Shown here: in pieces, positions 17,501 to 27,693 of the stretch
Layout: each line of letters begins with the position of its first letter
Numbering within the stretch: position 1 is the stretch's first letter
Assembly (NCBI GenBank): GCA_964524145.1
Contig: CAZGCA010000017.1
Span: 9,906 to 73,905, forward strand
Origin: CAZGCA01 sp964524145
Lineage (GTDB): Bacteria > Hydrogenedentota > CAZGCA01
DNA length: 64,000 nt
Direction of reading: 5' to 3'
The notes under the pieces: generated by a model
Database searches by the model: none
Told to the model about the DNA's origin: nothing
What the model saw: only the letters and a program-made list of their open reading frames with translations
Program-made: the position numbers and the translations under genes

Positions 17501-18859
17501 ATGAAGGACTTGGATCGACGTTCGTTTCTCAGGAGTTCGGCGACGGTTGCAGCGGGAGTTTCCGTTCTCAGCGTGCCCGGTATCGCGGCAAGCGCGTTGA
17601 GTCCCAACGACCGTATTCGCGCCGCGGTGGTGGGGGTTCGCGGGCGTGGCCGGAGCCATATCAGTTGTCTTCATCAGATGGCGAAAGACAACGTCGAGCT
17701 CGCTGCGTTGTGCGATGTGGATGAGAAGACGTTAAACGAGCGGGCCGGCCAGTGCGAGAAGGACTTCGGGATCAAAGTCCGGAAGTTCAATGACATGCAG
17801 CAGGTGTTCGACGACAAGGATATCGATGTCGTGTGTTTTGGCACGCCGAACCATTGGCATGCGCTGGGCACCATCTGGGCGTGCCAGGCGGGCAAAGACG
17901 TTTATGTCGAGAAGCCCGGCTCGCACAACATCTTCGAAGGCCGCAAGATGGTCGAGGCTGCGCGGAAGTACAACCGTATAGTCCAGCACGGTACACAATG
18001 CCGGAGCAGCTATTTCATTCGGGAGGGAATCCGGAAGCTGCACGAGGGTCTTATCGGCGACATCTATATGGCGCGCGGTATCGCCTTCAAGGTGCGGAAC
18101 GGCATCGGAAAGCTGAAAGAGCTGCCGACGCCAAGTTGGCTGGACTGGGACAAGTGGCTGGGGCCGGCTCCGAAAAAGCCGTTTGCGCGGCTGCGCCACA
18201 GGGACTGGCACAACCTGTGGAATTACGGTAACGGCGAGATCGGCAACCAGGGAGTACACCAACTCGACGTGATTCGGTGGGGCATGAAGCTCGACACCCA
18301 TCCTGACAAAGTACAGTCTATGGGCGGTACGTATGTCCACGACGACGATCAGGAGACGCCGAACACTCAGGTCGTTGCGTTTCAGTTTAACGACAGGAAC
18401 GTCCTCGTACAGTTCGAGGTGCGACACTGGTACACAAACCACGAGGCCGAGATGGGCGACGAGTATCCCTTCGTGGACAAGAGAAATGTCGTGGGAGTGA
18501 TCTTCTTCGGAACGGAAGGCTACATGATCATTCCTGACTACAGCAGCTACCACACGTTCTTCGGCCGCGAACGGCAGCCGGGACCAAGCGGGGCAGATCC
18601 GCGTGACCCGATGGCGGACCTGCCGCATTTCCAGAACTTCATCAAGTCGGTCCGCAGCCGGAAACCGTCGGACCTGACTGCCGAGATCAGGGAAGGCCAC
18701 TACTCGTCGACGATGAACCATCTGGCAAACATCGCCTATCGCACGGGGCGAACGCTTGACTTCGATCCGAAGACCGAACGGTTCATCGACGACGATGAGG
18801 CGAACGCGCACATCTCGCGCGATTACCGCGCGCCGTATATCGTCCCGGAAGAGGTGTAA
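17501..18859 (+). CDS. Gfo/Idh/MocA family oxidoreductase, Tat-exported
   Basis: 452 aa. Twin-arginine signal DRRSFLRSSATVAAGVSVLS at ~5-24. N-terminal Rossmann fold starts at RAAVVGVRGRGRSH (~44-57). PNHWHALGTIWACQAGKDVY is followed by VEKPGSHN, the EKP lysine motif of the family. The C-terminal alpha/beta substrate domain extends to ~430. It is an NAD(P)-dependent sugar or polyol dehydrogenase acting outside the cytoplasm or on an exported complex; substrate unknown. GGAG lies 8 bases before the ATG. A TTGACT...TAGGAT pair upstream has 19-bp spacing, too long to call a promoter firmly. Confidence 0.93.
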   Translation: MKDLDRRSFLRSSATVAAGVSVLSVPGIAASALSPNDRIRAAVVGVRGRGRSHISCLHQMAKDNVELAALCDVDEKTLNERAGQCEKDFGIKVRKFNDMQQVFDDKDIDVVCFGTPNHWHALGTIWACQAGKDVYVEKPGSHNIFEGRKMVEAARKYNRIVQHGTQCRSSYFIREGIRKLHEGLIGDIYMARGIAFKVRNGIGKLKELPTPSWLDWDKWLGPAPKKPFARLRHRDWHNLWNYGNGEIGNQGVHQLDVIRWGMKLDTHPDKVQSMGGTYVHDDDQETPNTQVVAFQFNDRNVLVQFEVRHWYTNHEAEMGDEYPFVDKRNVVGVIFFGTEGYMIIPDYSSYHTFFGRERQPGPSGADPRDPMADLPHFQNFIKSVRSRKPSDLTAEIREGHYSSTMNHLANIAYRTGRTLDFDPKTERFIDDDEANAHISRDYRAPYIVPEEV

Positions 18860-18939
18860 GCCTCGAAAGGCCAACAACGGCTGGGTACGTAACCTGCTCG
18901 GCCTGAGTCGGTTGCGCCGCGAGCTGGGGCGTCAGCGGT

Positions 18940-19482
18940 CTAGTTGTCGGATCCCATCGGAAACGAATACAATTCGTGCACCGGCTCACACTCGACAAGA
19001 CCGATCTCGGTGAGTTGTCCCGCTACGAATACGTCGCTACTGCGGCAGATCTCGATGGCCGCGGGGAGCTGCTCGTCAGTCACGTCGATAGCGGCGGTGC
19101 AATGGGGAACCCAGTTCCCCGGCTTGTAGCGTTCATCGGACGGGATCTCCAGCTCGGCGAGATGGCGGTGGAACCTTTCGTGCAGTTCAATCAGGTCCAT
19201 TGTGACAACCGGCGCAACGAAAACAACGCCTTCTGAGGCGGCAAACGTTCCGACCGAGCTCAACTCGACCGTCAGAGGCGAAAAGTCCTCGGCAATCGTC
19301 CTTAATTCCTCGCGAATCGCAGCAGGGTCAACGCTCTCGAACACAGCAAGGCTGATGTGGGGTCGTGGCCCTATGGTAAGCAATGTCGGGTTCACGCCCT
19401 CTTTGTACAGCGATTCCCATAAGGTCTTCACCCTGGATTCAGTCGCCGAATCAAAATACAGTACGACTGCAAACCCGGTCAT
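18940..19482 (-). CDS. 2H phosphoesterase (2'-5' RNA ligase / LigT-like)
   Basis: 180 aa. Two HxT/S-type motifs define the 2H superfamily: PHISLAVF (~41-48) and PHCTAAIDV (~127-135), spaced as usual. The start has AGGTG upstream. Substrates of relatives include 2',3'-cyclic phosphates and 2'-5' linked RNA. It is convergent with the Gfo/Idh gene at 17501. Confidence 0.85.
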   Translation of the reverse strand: MTGFAVVLYFDSATESRVKTLWESLYKEGVNPTLLTIGPRPHISLAVFESVDPAAIREELRTIAEDFSPLTVELSSVGTFAASEGVVFVAPVVTMDLIELHERFHRHLAELEIPSDERYKPGNWVPHCTAAIDVTDEQLPAAIEICRSSDVFVAGQLTEIGLVECEPVHELYSFPMGSDN

Positions 19483-19731
19483 ACTCGAGCACCTTTCGAG
19501 AGCGTCCTGACACAGTCAAGGCTCGCAAATCTGGATCCATTCGCGACACCGTTATAGTCGGCGACAACGTTTGCGGCTGCAATCCGCAGACAGCGTGCCC
19601 GCATCGTTCCGGGAGTGTTCGAGTTCCTCACCACTCTCTCCGTTGCATTCTACCACTGCCCGAGAAACGCCCGCAACAGCTGGTCCGTGAAGACAACAAC
19701 TGCTGCCTCTTCAATTCATCACCCCTCTCTA

Positions 19732-21378
19732 CTAAGGCCCCGTCAGATCAGTGAATGCGTCGGCCATGATTCGGTCAAGCTCGTCGCATGCCTCTTTGTG
19801 CAGGCCCGAACCCACACGGATCGTGTCGCCCAGCTCGAGGTGTTTGTCCGACGCTGTTTCATACGCGGGCCATTCGGGTAGACCGTTGACGTTGGGATCG
19901 CCTGTCTTCGCAAACTGCGTCCAATAGGTAATCATGCCATCGGCAAGTCTTCTGTCCGTTTCCGAGGCCTGTTCCGGGCTGCCGGAAAAGCTGCCGGATG
20001 TGTTGAATACGTAGGCTATCTCCGAGGCGTGAAAAGCGCCGAACCCTTTGAGCATACCGGTTTCCTGCACGCGGGTGAAATGATAGAGATAGGCCCTGGA
20101 ACTGACGTTCTCCATTGCGCGTATCATGGCCCGTGTCGGCCCCACAAACCATGAGTCGGCGATATACCGGCTCATCGCGCTGCGTATCTGGTCGGGCGTT
20201 TCGGCGGGGTACAGACCCAGGATGTCATCGGCGTGTTGTCTCCAGAGCTTCCGCATCGAATCGCGGTACTCTTCGACTGTCTTGTACGGCGTCTGCATCG
20301 TAAAGAGCGTGCCTTCATCGGCGTTCGTGCCCGCCAGAAGGGGCACATCATGCTGCATGCCCTTCTGGTACAGGATTGCCGGATAATCGGGCAGAATCCA
20401 TCCGTCGACCGCAGGGCCAAACCCGATACTTTCTTCGTTGCCCGAGATCCCAAGGCCGGGGTTGGCCTTCGCGAGAAGCTCATCAGACGGTATGGCACGC
20501 AAAGCGCCGATCACGTCACCGGCTGCCTCGCCCACCAGCATCGCGGCCAGGCGTTCGCCCGTGGCTTCGACGCTCTCGCCCCTCGGCGAAGCACGGCGAA
20601 GGTGGGTCATGTTCCAGATGACCGACCCGCTTTCGGTGATGGCGCGGTGGAACAGCCCTTTCGAGAGAGGCGAGAGGCACAGAAAGCTCACGCTTCCCGC
20701 CCCGGCCGACTCTCCAAAGATCGTTACGCAATCGGGGTCGCCGCCGAAAGCGGCAATGTTCCTTTGCACCCAACGCAACGCGGCGATTTGATCGAGCATG
20801 CCGTAGTTGCCCGAGACGTTCTGCTCGGACTCCTTCGACAGGAGCGGATGGCCGAAGAAACCGAAAGGCCCGAGCCGATAGTTGATCGTCACCAGTACCA
20901 CGCCCTTGCGCGCAAAAGCCTCGCCATCGTAGGAAGGCTGGGAACTCCAGCCGGAGATATATCCTCCGCCATGGATCCACACCATCACGGGACGCTTGTC
21001 ATCGCCGCTTCCCGCGGCTGTCCACACGTTGAGGTGGAGGCAGTCTTCGCTGGTTTTCGGCAGCTTTAGACCGTACATCCCGAGCCTGTCGGTCTGCGAG
21101 CATGCCGGACCAAACTCGGTGCAAGCGCGAACCCCTTCCCACGGGTTGGCAGGCTGCGGCGGTTTCCAGCGAAGCTCGCCGACAGGCGGTGCGGCAAATG
21201 GGATCCCCTTGTAGGCACGCACGCCCGACTCTTCGTCGACTACCGTTCCTGATATCAGCCCGGATTCGATCCTTATCGGATCCGCCTGAACCCCTACGTT
21301 TGGCACGAAAAGCAGCGCGGCAAGTGCAACCCCTGCTATCAGGTGTTTTGAGTCACGAACCGAAACCAGCCCCATCAT
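19732..21378 (-). CDS. Secreted type B carboxylesterase
   Basis: 548 aa. Signal peptide 11-32 (KHLIAGVALAALLFVPNVGVQA). Carboxylesterase-B features in order: oxyanion HGGGY (~136-140), FGGDPDCVTIFGESAG with nucleophile Ser224, acidic residue in GTNADEGTLF, and His in GFGAFHASEIAYVF. It hydrolyses carboxylic esters, perhaps acetyl or feruloyl groups on plant or algal glycans. AGGAG sits before the ATG-ATG start. It lies 47 bp downstream of the next minus-strand gene and may be part of its operon. Confidence 0.92.
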   Translation of the reverse strand: MMGLVSVRDSKHLIAGVALAALLFVPNVGVQADPIRIESGLISGTVVDEESGVRAYKGIPFAAPPVGELRWKPPQPANPWEGVRACTEFGPACSQTDRLGMYGLKLPKTSEDCLHLNVWTAAGSGDDKRPVMVWIHGGGYISGWSSQPSYDGEAFARKGVVLVTINYRLGPFGFFGHPLLSKESEQNVSGNYGMLDQIAALRWVQRNIAAFGGDPDCVTIFGESAGAGSVSFLCLSPLSKGLFHRAITESGSVIWNMTHLRRASPRGESVEATGERLAAMLVGEAAGDVIGALRAIPSDELLAKANPGLGISGNEESIGFGPAVDGWILPDYPAILYQKGMQHDVPLLAGTNADEGTLFTMQTPYKTVEEYRDSMRKLWRQHADDILGLYPAETPDQIRSAMSRYIADSWFVGPTRAMIRAMENVSSRAYLYHFTRVQETGMLKGFGAFHASEIAYVFNTSGSFSGSPEQASETDRRLADGMITYWTQFAKTGDPNVNGLPEWPAYETASDKHLELGDTIRVGSGLHKEACDELDRIMADAFTDLTGP

Positions 21379-21425
21379 TGTTTCGTTCTCCTATCTTCTG
21401 ATTGACTTCTTACTCCGCCCCCAGG

Positions 21426-23003
21426 TTATTTGACGGATGCAATTGCAGCGAGGTCAGCCACCATCAACTCGCCCGTCAGTTGGGCCATTCCAGCCAATTG
21501 CACGCAGAACTGCGCTTTGTCAAACGCGTTAATACGGGCGGTCGTCGCCCAATACCTGCCCTGGCCCGCTCCCGACGCAAACCCCGGCAGACCTTTCTCC
21601 ATCCACCTTCTTCCCAAACCAAACCAGGGGCCTTGTGATTTGCCGTGAATACCCGGCCTTGCGACGCATTGGACCATCACTCTCGGCCACTTGTTGTCTT
21701 TGACGGCCTGAATCGCGTTGTCGATCAGCAACTGGTTGTTCGTGGCGTAGAGAAACGAAGCTTCGACCCGTCCTGTAGGTTCAAACACGCTTCCCAACTC
21801 GCGATATTCCACCTGTCCCATGTGTTCCGTTGCCACGTGGGCCACAATCGATTTCAGAGCCTCAGGATGTCTCGCAAACCAGTCTTCGTCGGCAAATGCG
21901 CTCTCCATACCCGGCATGTAATGCCTGTTGTCCAGGAACACCATCAGCGTCCTGGGCCGGTCCGATTGTGGAATGTGCGAGAAGTAATGGACGATACCCA
22001 GAAGCCCGAAGGCACCGTTGTCCTGGGATATGGACGGACCGTCGGTATGGGTGCTCAGAATGATCATCTCATCTTTCGGCGTACCATAGTGTTTACCCGG
22101 CAGATACCCGACGAGCTGATAGGTCTCGGTGGGTTCCACCGTTGCCAAGAGTGTCAGCGTGGCCGTCTCGCCGTTCTTGGCGTCCTCGATCACCTTGCGT
22201 CCCGCATCTCTGTCCAGAAAAAGTGTTGGCGCATCATAGGGAGCGGGGACGGGGAAAGAATACAGTCCGGCAACCCGATCGTATGATGCGTCGAAGACGA
22301 CGATCGCTCCCGCGGCGTTTCCCTTTTCCAGCACACCAACGAGGGTACGAATCTGGAGCAGTTGCCAGAAGATATCCAGGGTCACGGTTTCGCTGGCAGG
22401 CACTTCGGTATCGACGTCCGGAAACGTTTCCGGATCGGAAAGATACTCGTTATCGAATTGCTTGAAAATGTTGCCTAGAGGTGATGTGGGGAAGACGACT
22501 ATCTTCCCCTCAATCGATTCAGGACGACTCTTGGCGTCATAGTATACGAGCGGAGCGCTAACCCCTTGTTTGCCTGTTGATCCTGAATACGCACCATAGT
22601 GCGCGACCTTCACGGGGTCTCCACCGGAAACAAGTGTCCATTTCGTGTCATCCGGCCAGTCAGATGTATACCAGCGGTCGTAGGTCCAGGCGTTTCTGAC
22701 AACATCGATGGTCCCATATTCCTTGAGCTTAGATTCGAGAATCGCAAGAAAGCTTTTCCAGGAAGGAGACCCTGAATACGTAGGCCCCTGCGCGTCTTTT
22801 GCCACATGCCACTCATAAGCCTCTTCGGGCGTCACTATATAATCCGGATTGACACGGGTAAGGTAATAGGATGCCTCGCGCTTTGCACCCGATTCGCTAT
22901 CGGAGTCAGCGTTAGCCATGACAGTGACAATCCCAAGAGCAAAGACACCAAACAGACAAATGGCGCTTGGTGCATTGACGAATGCGTGCCCGGTCTTCTT
23001 CAT
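21426..23003 (-). CDS. Secreted PA-domain, M28-like peptidase family protein
   Basis: 525 aa. ATG 23003 follows GGGAG at 7 bases and opens a signal peptide (AICLFGVFALGIVTVMANA). The middle region carries a protease-associated domain (APLVYYDAKSRPESIEGKIV; NAAGAIVVFDASYD). The C-terminal half has M28-like metal motifs: STHTDGPSISQDNGAFGLLG (His and Asp ligands) and VATEHMGQVEY. The expected downstream His/Asp ligands are less obvious, so it may be an atypical or inactive aminopeptidase-fold protein. It sits in a minus-strand run with a GxGYxYP protein and an esterase. Confidence 0.78.
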   Translation of the reverse strand: MKKTGHAFVNAPSAICLFGVFALGIVTVMANADSDSESGAKREASYYLTRVNPDYIVTPEEAYEWHVAKDAQGPTYSGSPSWKSFLAILESKLKEYGTIDVVRNAWTYDRWYTSDWPDDTKWTLVSGGDPVKVAHYGAYSGSTGKQGVSAPLVYYDAKSRPESIEGKIVVFPTSPLGNIFKQFDNEYLSDPETFPDVDTEVPASETVTLDIFWQLLQIRTLVGVLEKGNAAGAIVVFDASYDRVAGLYSFPVPAPYDAPTLFLDRDAGRKVIEDAKNGETATLTLLATVEPTETYQLVGYLPGKHYGTPKDEMIILSTHTDGPSISQDNGAFGLLGIVHYFSHIPQSDRPRTLMVFLDNRHYMPGMESAFADEDWFARHPEALKSIVAHVATEHMGQVEYRELGSVFEPTGRVEASFLYATNNQLLIDNAIQAVKDNKWPRVMVQCVARPGIHGKSQGPWFGLGRRWMEKGLPGFASGAGQGRYWATTARINAFDKAQFCVQLAGMAQLTGELMVADLAAIASVK

Positions 23004-23065
23004 TCCACTCTCCCTTCTCATCATGCAGCAGAAGCTTAGCCATCGTAGCTTCCTTACAATGCAGA

Positions 23066-24856
23066 CTATTCTGTGTCGTTCCGTACTTCGGATGGGACGG
23101 GTTGAGCGACGCTCTCTTCCCTGTCACCGCGCAACCCTTTGTGAAACGCGTCCTCACCCAGCCGCAGGAAGACGTCCGGCCGGACAACCTGGTATCCCTT
23201 AGCCTCGAGCCGTCTCACCACCTCGACGATGGTATCCATATCCGCTTTGTAACAGTTAACATGACCCGCCACGAACGCCGGCAACGGCTGCTGTGCCGCC
23301 GCTTCCTCGAACTCGCGCACAACGGCGTCGATGTCCCGCCGGACAAGGGCCCCTGTCGGGCACCACAGCTTACCGTCAACCCATCGCGGCCCTTCGCCCG
23401 GAATGCGTTCCCAGCCCTGAAAAAAACCCAGCGCATCCGGAATCCCCCGGACATATCGTTCCACCATTTCCGGGTCGACCCAGTCGGCTCCTTTTTCGTC
23501 TTTGATTCCGCCGAACGCGCCCATCTCCTCGCGCGTGTATGCGATGGGACCTTCTTTCAGCCGGTGTTCTATCCTGCCGCCGGGAAGATGGCGGACAACA
23601 CGGTTGATGTTCCAAATGGTTCGCAGTGAGGTCTCTTTCATGGCGTCCGCTGAGTGCTGCAGGAACCCCCGCCAGTCCTGGAATCCGCTCAGGTAGTTGT
23701 AACCTATCCCCGACGGCCCGCACACCAGATAGTCGTTCTCGGTACATGTTTTGTAGTAGTACTCGAGAATCGCCGGCCCCACCTTGGCGAACACCGGGGC
23801 CACCTCCCATCCGACGGGCACCTCGCCTCGACGCGGGTGCAGCCAGAAGTTTTTCTGCACGTCCGCCATCGAATGCCACGAATCTCCGTCGGAGAGAGTG
23901 ATCGCTGCATACCGCGCGTTCGGGTCGCATTCGGCCTTCTCGCAATGGTCTTGATGATAGCCTTGCCGCGCGGCGATATGCTCGTGGAACGACATGTTCC
24001 AGGCTCCCGCACAGTACACCCACACGTTGTGCCGGCTGCCAAAATAAACGTGGGTCGCCTCGCTGTCCCTGCCGGTGTGCCAGCCGAGCATCATTGCGTG
24101 GTTTGGCGCGGCCGTTTGCACCTCGTCCCACAGTGCCGCTTCTTCCGGGAAGTCTGCACCGTTGACGCACAACCCCATGCAAAACCCGCGATGTGCGACC
24201 AGATAGTCCATCGTGGGACGAGGAGCAACCGTCGCACCCTGCCCGTAATTGGCCAGAACCGAGCAGTCGCACTCTTTCATCACCGTGTCCACCGCCCAGC
24301 GGTACGCTCCCAACTTGTCGGCCCATCGCTCTCTCAAATCTTCGAGACGCTTCAACCCAAGACCGCGGAGACGTTCTTCACCGGACGGCGCGCACACGAC
24401 CGCGTTCCTGACGCCTGCAAATGCCATCGCGATATTGAGCGTATCGGGCAGATCGGGATCGTAGACGACATACCCCTCGGCGTCCTTCGCGCATGCCGCG
24501 ATGACCTTATCCGGCGAGGTTTCTGCAGGTTGCATGCCGTATCGCGTATACCAATTGACCCAATGCTTCTCCGATCCCTCCGGATCGGGCAATAGATATA
24601 CTCGCGGCGCGGCACGGTTGGCCAGTCCCTGCACGCTCAGCAAAGTTGCGACCTCGCCGGCATCGAGCCCTTTCGTCAGCACCAACTCGTAAGATGTCAT
24701 CTTCGCTTGCTCCCGTTCACTCTGGGTCACCATCTGCCCGGCTGAAGATTGCCAACTGAAAGCCGCAATCCAAAAACTTAACAGGACGAACACTGACATC
24801 ATCCCCGAGAAACCCGCCTGCACACGTCGAGCAATACCTCCGCAATGACAGAGCAT
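23066..24856 (-). CDS. GxGYxYP-family putative glycosidase, secreted
   Basis: 596 aa. ATG 24856 has an AGGTAGGG tract upstream and starts a leader with hydrophobic segment MMSVFVLLSFWIAAF. The body matches the GxGYxYP family layout: an N-terminal region with ANRAAPRVYLL (~60-75), the segment ITLSDGDSWHSMADVQK, and the namesake-like GPSGIGYNYLSGFQDW. The Pro of the motif is replaced (GYNYL rather than GYxYP). Members are predicted TIM-barrel glycoside hydrolases of PVC and Bacteroidota genomes; none that I know of gives a substrate. It is 62 bp upstream of the PA/M28-like gene, in the same orientation. Confidence 0.82.
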   Translation of the reverse strand: MLCHCGGIARRVQAGFSGMMSVFVLLSFWIAAFSWQSSAGQMVTQSEREQAKMTSYELVLTKGLDAGEVATLLSVQGLANRAAPRVYLLPDPEGSEKHWVNWYTRYGMQPAETSPDKVIAACAKDAEGYVVYDPDLPDTLNIAMAFAGVRNAVVCAPSGEERLRGLGLKRLEDLRERWADKLGAYRWAVDTVMKECDCSVLANYGQGATVAPRPTMDYLVAHRGFCMGLCVNGADFPEEAALWDEVQTAAPNHAMMLGWHTGRDSEATHVYFGSRHNVWVYCAGAWNMSFHEHIAARQGYHQDHCEKAECDPNARYAAITLSDGDSWHSMADVQKNFWLHPRRGEVPVGWEVAPVFAKVGPAILEYYYKTCTENDYLVCGPSGIGYNYLSGFQDWRGFLQHSADAMKETSLRTIWNINRVVRHLPGGRIEHRLKEGPIAYTREEMGAFGGIKDEKGADWVDPEMVERYVRGIPDALGFFQGWERIPGEGPRWVDGKLWCPTGALVRRDIDAVVREFEEAAAQQPLPAFVAGHVNCYKADMDTIVEVVRRLEAKGYQVVRPDVFLRLGEDAFHKGLRGDREESVAQPVPSEVRNDTE

Positions 24857-25005
24857 ACCACGCTTGTCCCTACCTTTCAAAGGAGACGTGGTCGTGTGGG
24901 CCTGAAACGGAAGAGCGGGTTCTCGGCGTCGTGAACCCTGGGACCCTGACCGTCACAATGATGAGAGCTGCACCAACAGCTCTACTTGAAGACGTCAGCA
25001 CCCCA

Positions 25006-27000
25006 CTAGAGAACGGCTTTGCCGATCATCTCCGGCGGTACCGGAACGTTGAACTCGGCCAGTATCGTTGGGGTCAGGTCATACAAATTGGGGGATTCAG
25101 CCCGGATGGGTTTGTTGCAGATGAACGAGCCGGGAATGAGCGTCCTGTCCATGCAATGGTCGCCGCTCCACGGGTCGGTGTTGTCCTCGAACACAGCTTT
25201 CGGGTATTCCCCGAGTATCGTATCCCACGACGCACGGTAGTGCTGGTTGTAACCGACGACAAGGTCGGGTGCGTCCTCCGTGCACGGTCCGCTGTATGCA
25301 TCACTGGGCGCGTAGACGTTCAGGATAGCACGTTCGCCGGTCTCGGGGTCGCGCACCTCCTTCAAGCGCCGTTTCAGCTCGTCGGCAAGTTCTCTCGCCT
25401 CATCGCCGGGCGACACTATGCCGCCAGGCTCGCGTCCACTTATGTTGAAGTAAATGCTGTTGATGCCCAACCCGTACGCTTTGGTCTCGGTCCAATCGGT
25501 GTTCATAAAGAATTCGGCGTCTTCCTGGCTGAACGGGTCGATGATGGCAGCGTACTTGTTCCTGAGCAGCCACGTGTTCAGGTTGAACCCGCGACGGAAC
25601 GACGCGAACCCGTGGTCAGACATGACCATGAGCAGATCGTCGTCGCCGACGTGTTCCATGGCTTTTCCGATGACCTTGTCCATTTCGCCGTAGAGCATCG
25701 GCATGAAGTCGCCGACAGTATTCGCGAGCTTGGCCGAGTATTGCGGGTGTCCGCGGTCGAGCGCGCGCCAGAGCATGTGGCTGTTGAGGTCGAGACTCGA
25801 GAAATAGAAGAAGAAGAACCCTCTTTCGAACCTGCCCAACTCGCAGTCATACATCCTGAGCCGCTCTTCGAGCACAAGCTTCGCCTGCTGGAGGTATTCT
25901 TCGTCGCTCAGAACCCCTGCTGAAAGGGCTTTTGTGTCTTCGGGCATACCCTGGGTGTAAAAGGGCCCGATTCTTTCGGCGAGCTTCTTCGAGTAGTTGT
26001 CAGGCGTACAGATAGGCAGCGCGGGATCGGCGGGATCCATGTTGATGGGCGATACGTACAGTCTGAAGTGTGGACGTGTGCTCTTCAGATAGAACCGGCA
26101 AACAGCGGACATGCTCGCCAAGTGACGCAGCATCTCGAACCGAATAGTGACCCAATCGCTCCACTCGCCGACCTTGAGGATGATCTCTTTTCCCTGGACG
26201 GTGATCTTCGCGACAGCGTTTGTCGAGTCGCAGTACACCGTGAACGGGACAGTGCAGTCGGGCGCGTCCTTTCGGAACGAGTTCTGCGGTCCGATCAGGT
26301 TCGCCTCCACCTTGCCGTTCTTGGGATACACTCTCAGTATCCTGCCGCCCCCGACATCTTCTTTCACCTCGGCGGGGTCGCTTGTGAAGTATGAAAACGT
26401 CCCGTACGTTCCCAGGACGTCCGGTGCGCCAAGCCCCGAGAGGGTCTTCGACTTGACGGGTGTGGGCGGAAAATTGGCAGGCATCTTCACAACGGTACAG
26501 TCAACGTCGTGTTCCTCGAGAGTTTTCCAGAACGTCGGGCCACGTCGCAACAGCTCGGCTTTGCCTCCTGAGAGCGGCACAACCAAGCTGCCGATGCTTA
26601 TGGTTTTCTCTGCCGGGCTTATCCTCGACGTGGAGAGATGCGGCATGCGCGTCGCCGGGTCGCGGTGTATGAAATCGAAGATGCCGTGGCCCCCGGGGTT
26701 CATACCGGAGATGAAGTTTGACCACGCGACGGGGCTCTGCGGCGGCGTGCTTGTGCCGAGCGGTTTCATGTCGCCTTTGCCGATCAGCCGTTTCGTGTTT
26801 GGCATCCTGCCCTGCTTGACGTACTTCTCGACAAGACGCGGATCCATACCATCTATGCCAAGCACAATGACTCTTGGCATCCTGCGTGCCAGCCCAACCG
26901 TGCTTGTCAGACCCAGCGTCGCAGCCTTCGCACCGGGCACGGCCAAGGCTGCTGCTCCCAGAAATTCTCTCCTACTCCAACGTTTTCCGTGTGCAGACAT
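25006..27000 (-). CDS. Tat-exported type I phosphodiesterase / nucleotide pyrophosphatase family protein
   Basis: 664 aa of the alkaline-phosphatase superfamily. Tat signal SRREFLGAAALAVPGAKA at ~10-27. Metal/nucleophile region VIVLGIDGMDPRLVEKY (~45-61) and PPQSPVAWSNFISG, where Ser90 takes the nucleophile place. Later metal motifs: DLNSHMLWRALD, VMSDHGFASF and GDHCMDRTLIPGSF. Relatives hydrolyse phosphodiesters, phosphonates or sugar-phosphate linkages; there is no sulfatase Cys/Ser-x-Pro-x-Arg. GTG 27003 and ATG 27000 are adjacent; ATG preferred. Confidence 0.88.
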   Translation of the reverse strand: MSAHGKRWSRREFLGAAALAVPGAKAATLGLTSTVGLARRMPRVIVLGIDGMDPRLVEKYVKQGRMPNTKRLIGKGDMKPLGTSTPPQSPVAWSNFISGMNPGGHGIFDFIHRDPATRMPHLSTSRISPAEKTISIGSLVVPLSGGKAELLRRGPTFWKTLEEHDVDCTVVKMPANFPPTPVKSKTLSGLGAPDVLGTYGTFSYFTSDPAEVKEDVGGGRILRVYPKNGKVEANLIGPQNSFRKDAPDCTVPFTVYCDSTNAVAKITVQGKEIILKVGEWSDWVTIRFEMLRHLASMSAVCRFYLKSTRPHFRLYVSPINMDPADPALPICTPDNYSKKLAERIGPFYTQGMPEDTKALSAGVLSDEEYLQQAKLVLEERLRMYDCELGRFERGFFFFYFSSLDLNSHMLWRALDRGHPQYSAKLANTVGDFMPMLYGEMDKVIGKAMEHVGDDDLLMVMSDHGFASFRRGFNLNTWLLRNKYAAIIDPFSQEDAEFFMNTDWTETKAYGLGINSIYFNISGREPGGIVSPGDEARELADELKRRLKEVRDPETGERAILNVYAPSDAYSGPCTEDAPDLVVGYNQHYRASWDTILGEYPKAVFEDNTDPWSGDHCMDRTLIPGSFICNKPIRAESPNLYDLTPTILAEFNVPVPPEMIGKAVL

Positions 27001-27119
27001 CACAACCTGTTCTCCAATGTGGGAGCATCGATTACCCTCGGTAGGTACCGCGCTCGCACGAGTCGCGGAAAGACCAAGAACACCCTTGAACTCAGAAACA
27101 ACCCTAACCCTCCATAGTA

Positions 27120-27149
27120 ATAATACATGATCGCTCCGGCATCGGTCAA
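27120..27149 (-). promoter_or_regulatory. Sigma70-type promoter for the phosphodiesterase gene
   Basis: On the minus strand TTGACC (complement of 27144-27149), 18-bp spacer, TATTAT (complement of 27120-27125). The leader to ATG 27000 would be ~110 nt. Confidence 0.5.
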
Positions 27150-27693
27150 GTCGGTGCAGGGTTTGCCTCAGGGTTGGGGAGTGATGGCAGTAGGCTGCTT
27201 TTTCGTGCTGATTATTGTATGTCGCCTGTACACTCCATGGCCCAGAGAGGAACGTTGTACCATCATCCAGACGTGAGAACTCGAGAGGCTACCCAGCTTG
27301 CTAACACCGTACGGTTGATAAATCACGTTGATAGCGGCGTTTATTGAGCCTCCTTCCGAGGCTGAGGCGCGGCGTGAAAGGCCTGGGGATGCTGTTCACG
27401 TTTTTCCGGCCCTGCGATCCACCATCCTCTCGGAAAGGTTCCAATAGTACTGGCAGAGCAGGGCTGCGTGGGAAAGCCCAGTTCTCTGACGCAGGCCACC
27501 TTGGCCCAGGAGTTCTGCAAAACCTGCGATCCGCTCCTGTCTACGGAGAAGAAAAACCCACCCAACGTTGACAAGGCCAATCAGTACCTGCAATCATTAT
27601 GTTGTCGCATTGAGTCTGGGAGCTGTTCTCTTGGAATCGCAACGCTGTCCGAGTCAGGATATGCCTGCGGTCAGTACACAGGAGGAAAGAAGA
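27150..27693. other. Intergenic stretch with no supported gene
   Basis: The 690 bp between the divergent genes (27001-27693) holds the minus-strand promoter at 27120-27149 and otherwise only short frames with no signal peptide, domain or good ribosome site. AGGAGGAAAGAAGA directly before ATG 27694 is the strongest translation signal. A 79-codon minus-strand frame (27341-27580) has atypical composition and I do not call it. Confidence 0.6.

Noticed and set aside
27341..27580. 79-codon minus-strand frame in the 27.0-27.7 kb gap
   Set aside because: No ribosome site, signal peptide or domain; a plus-strand frame overlaps it equally well.
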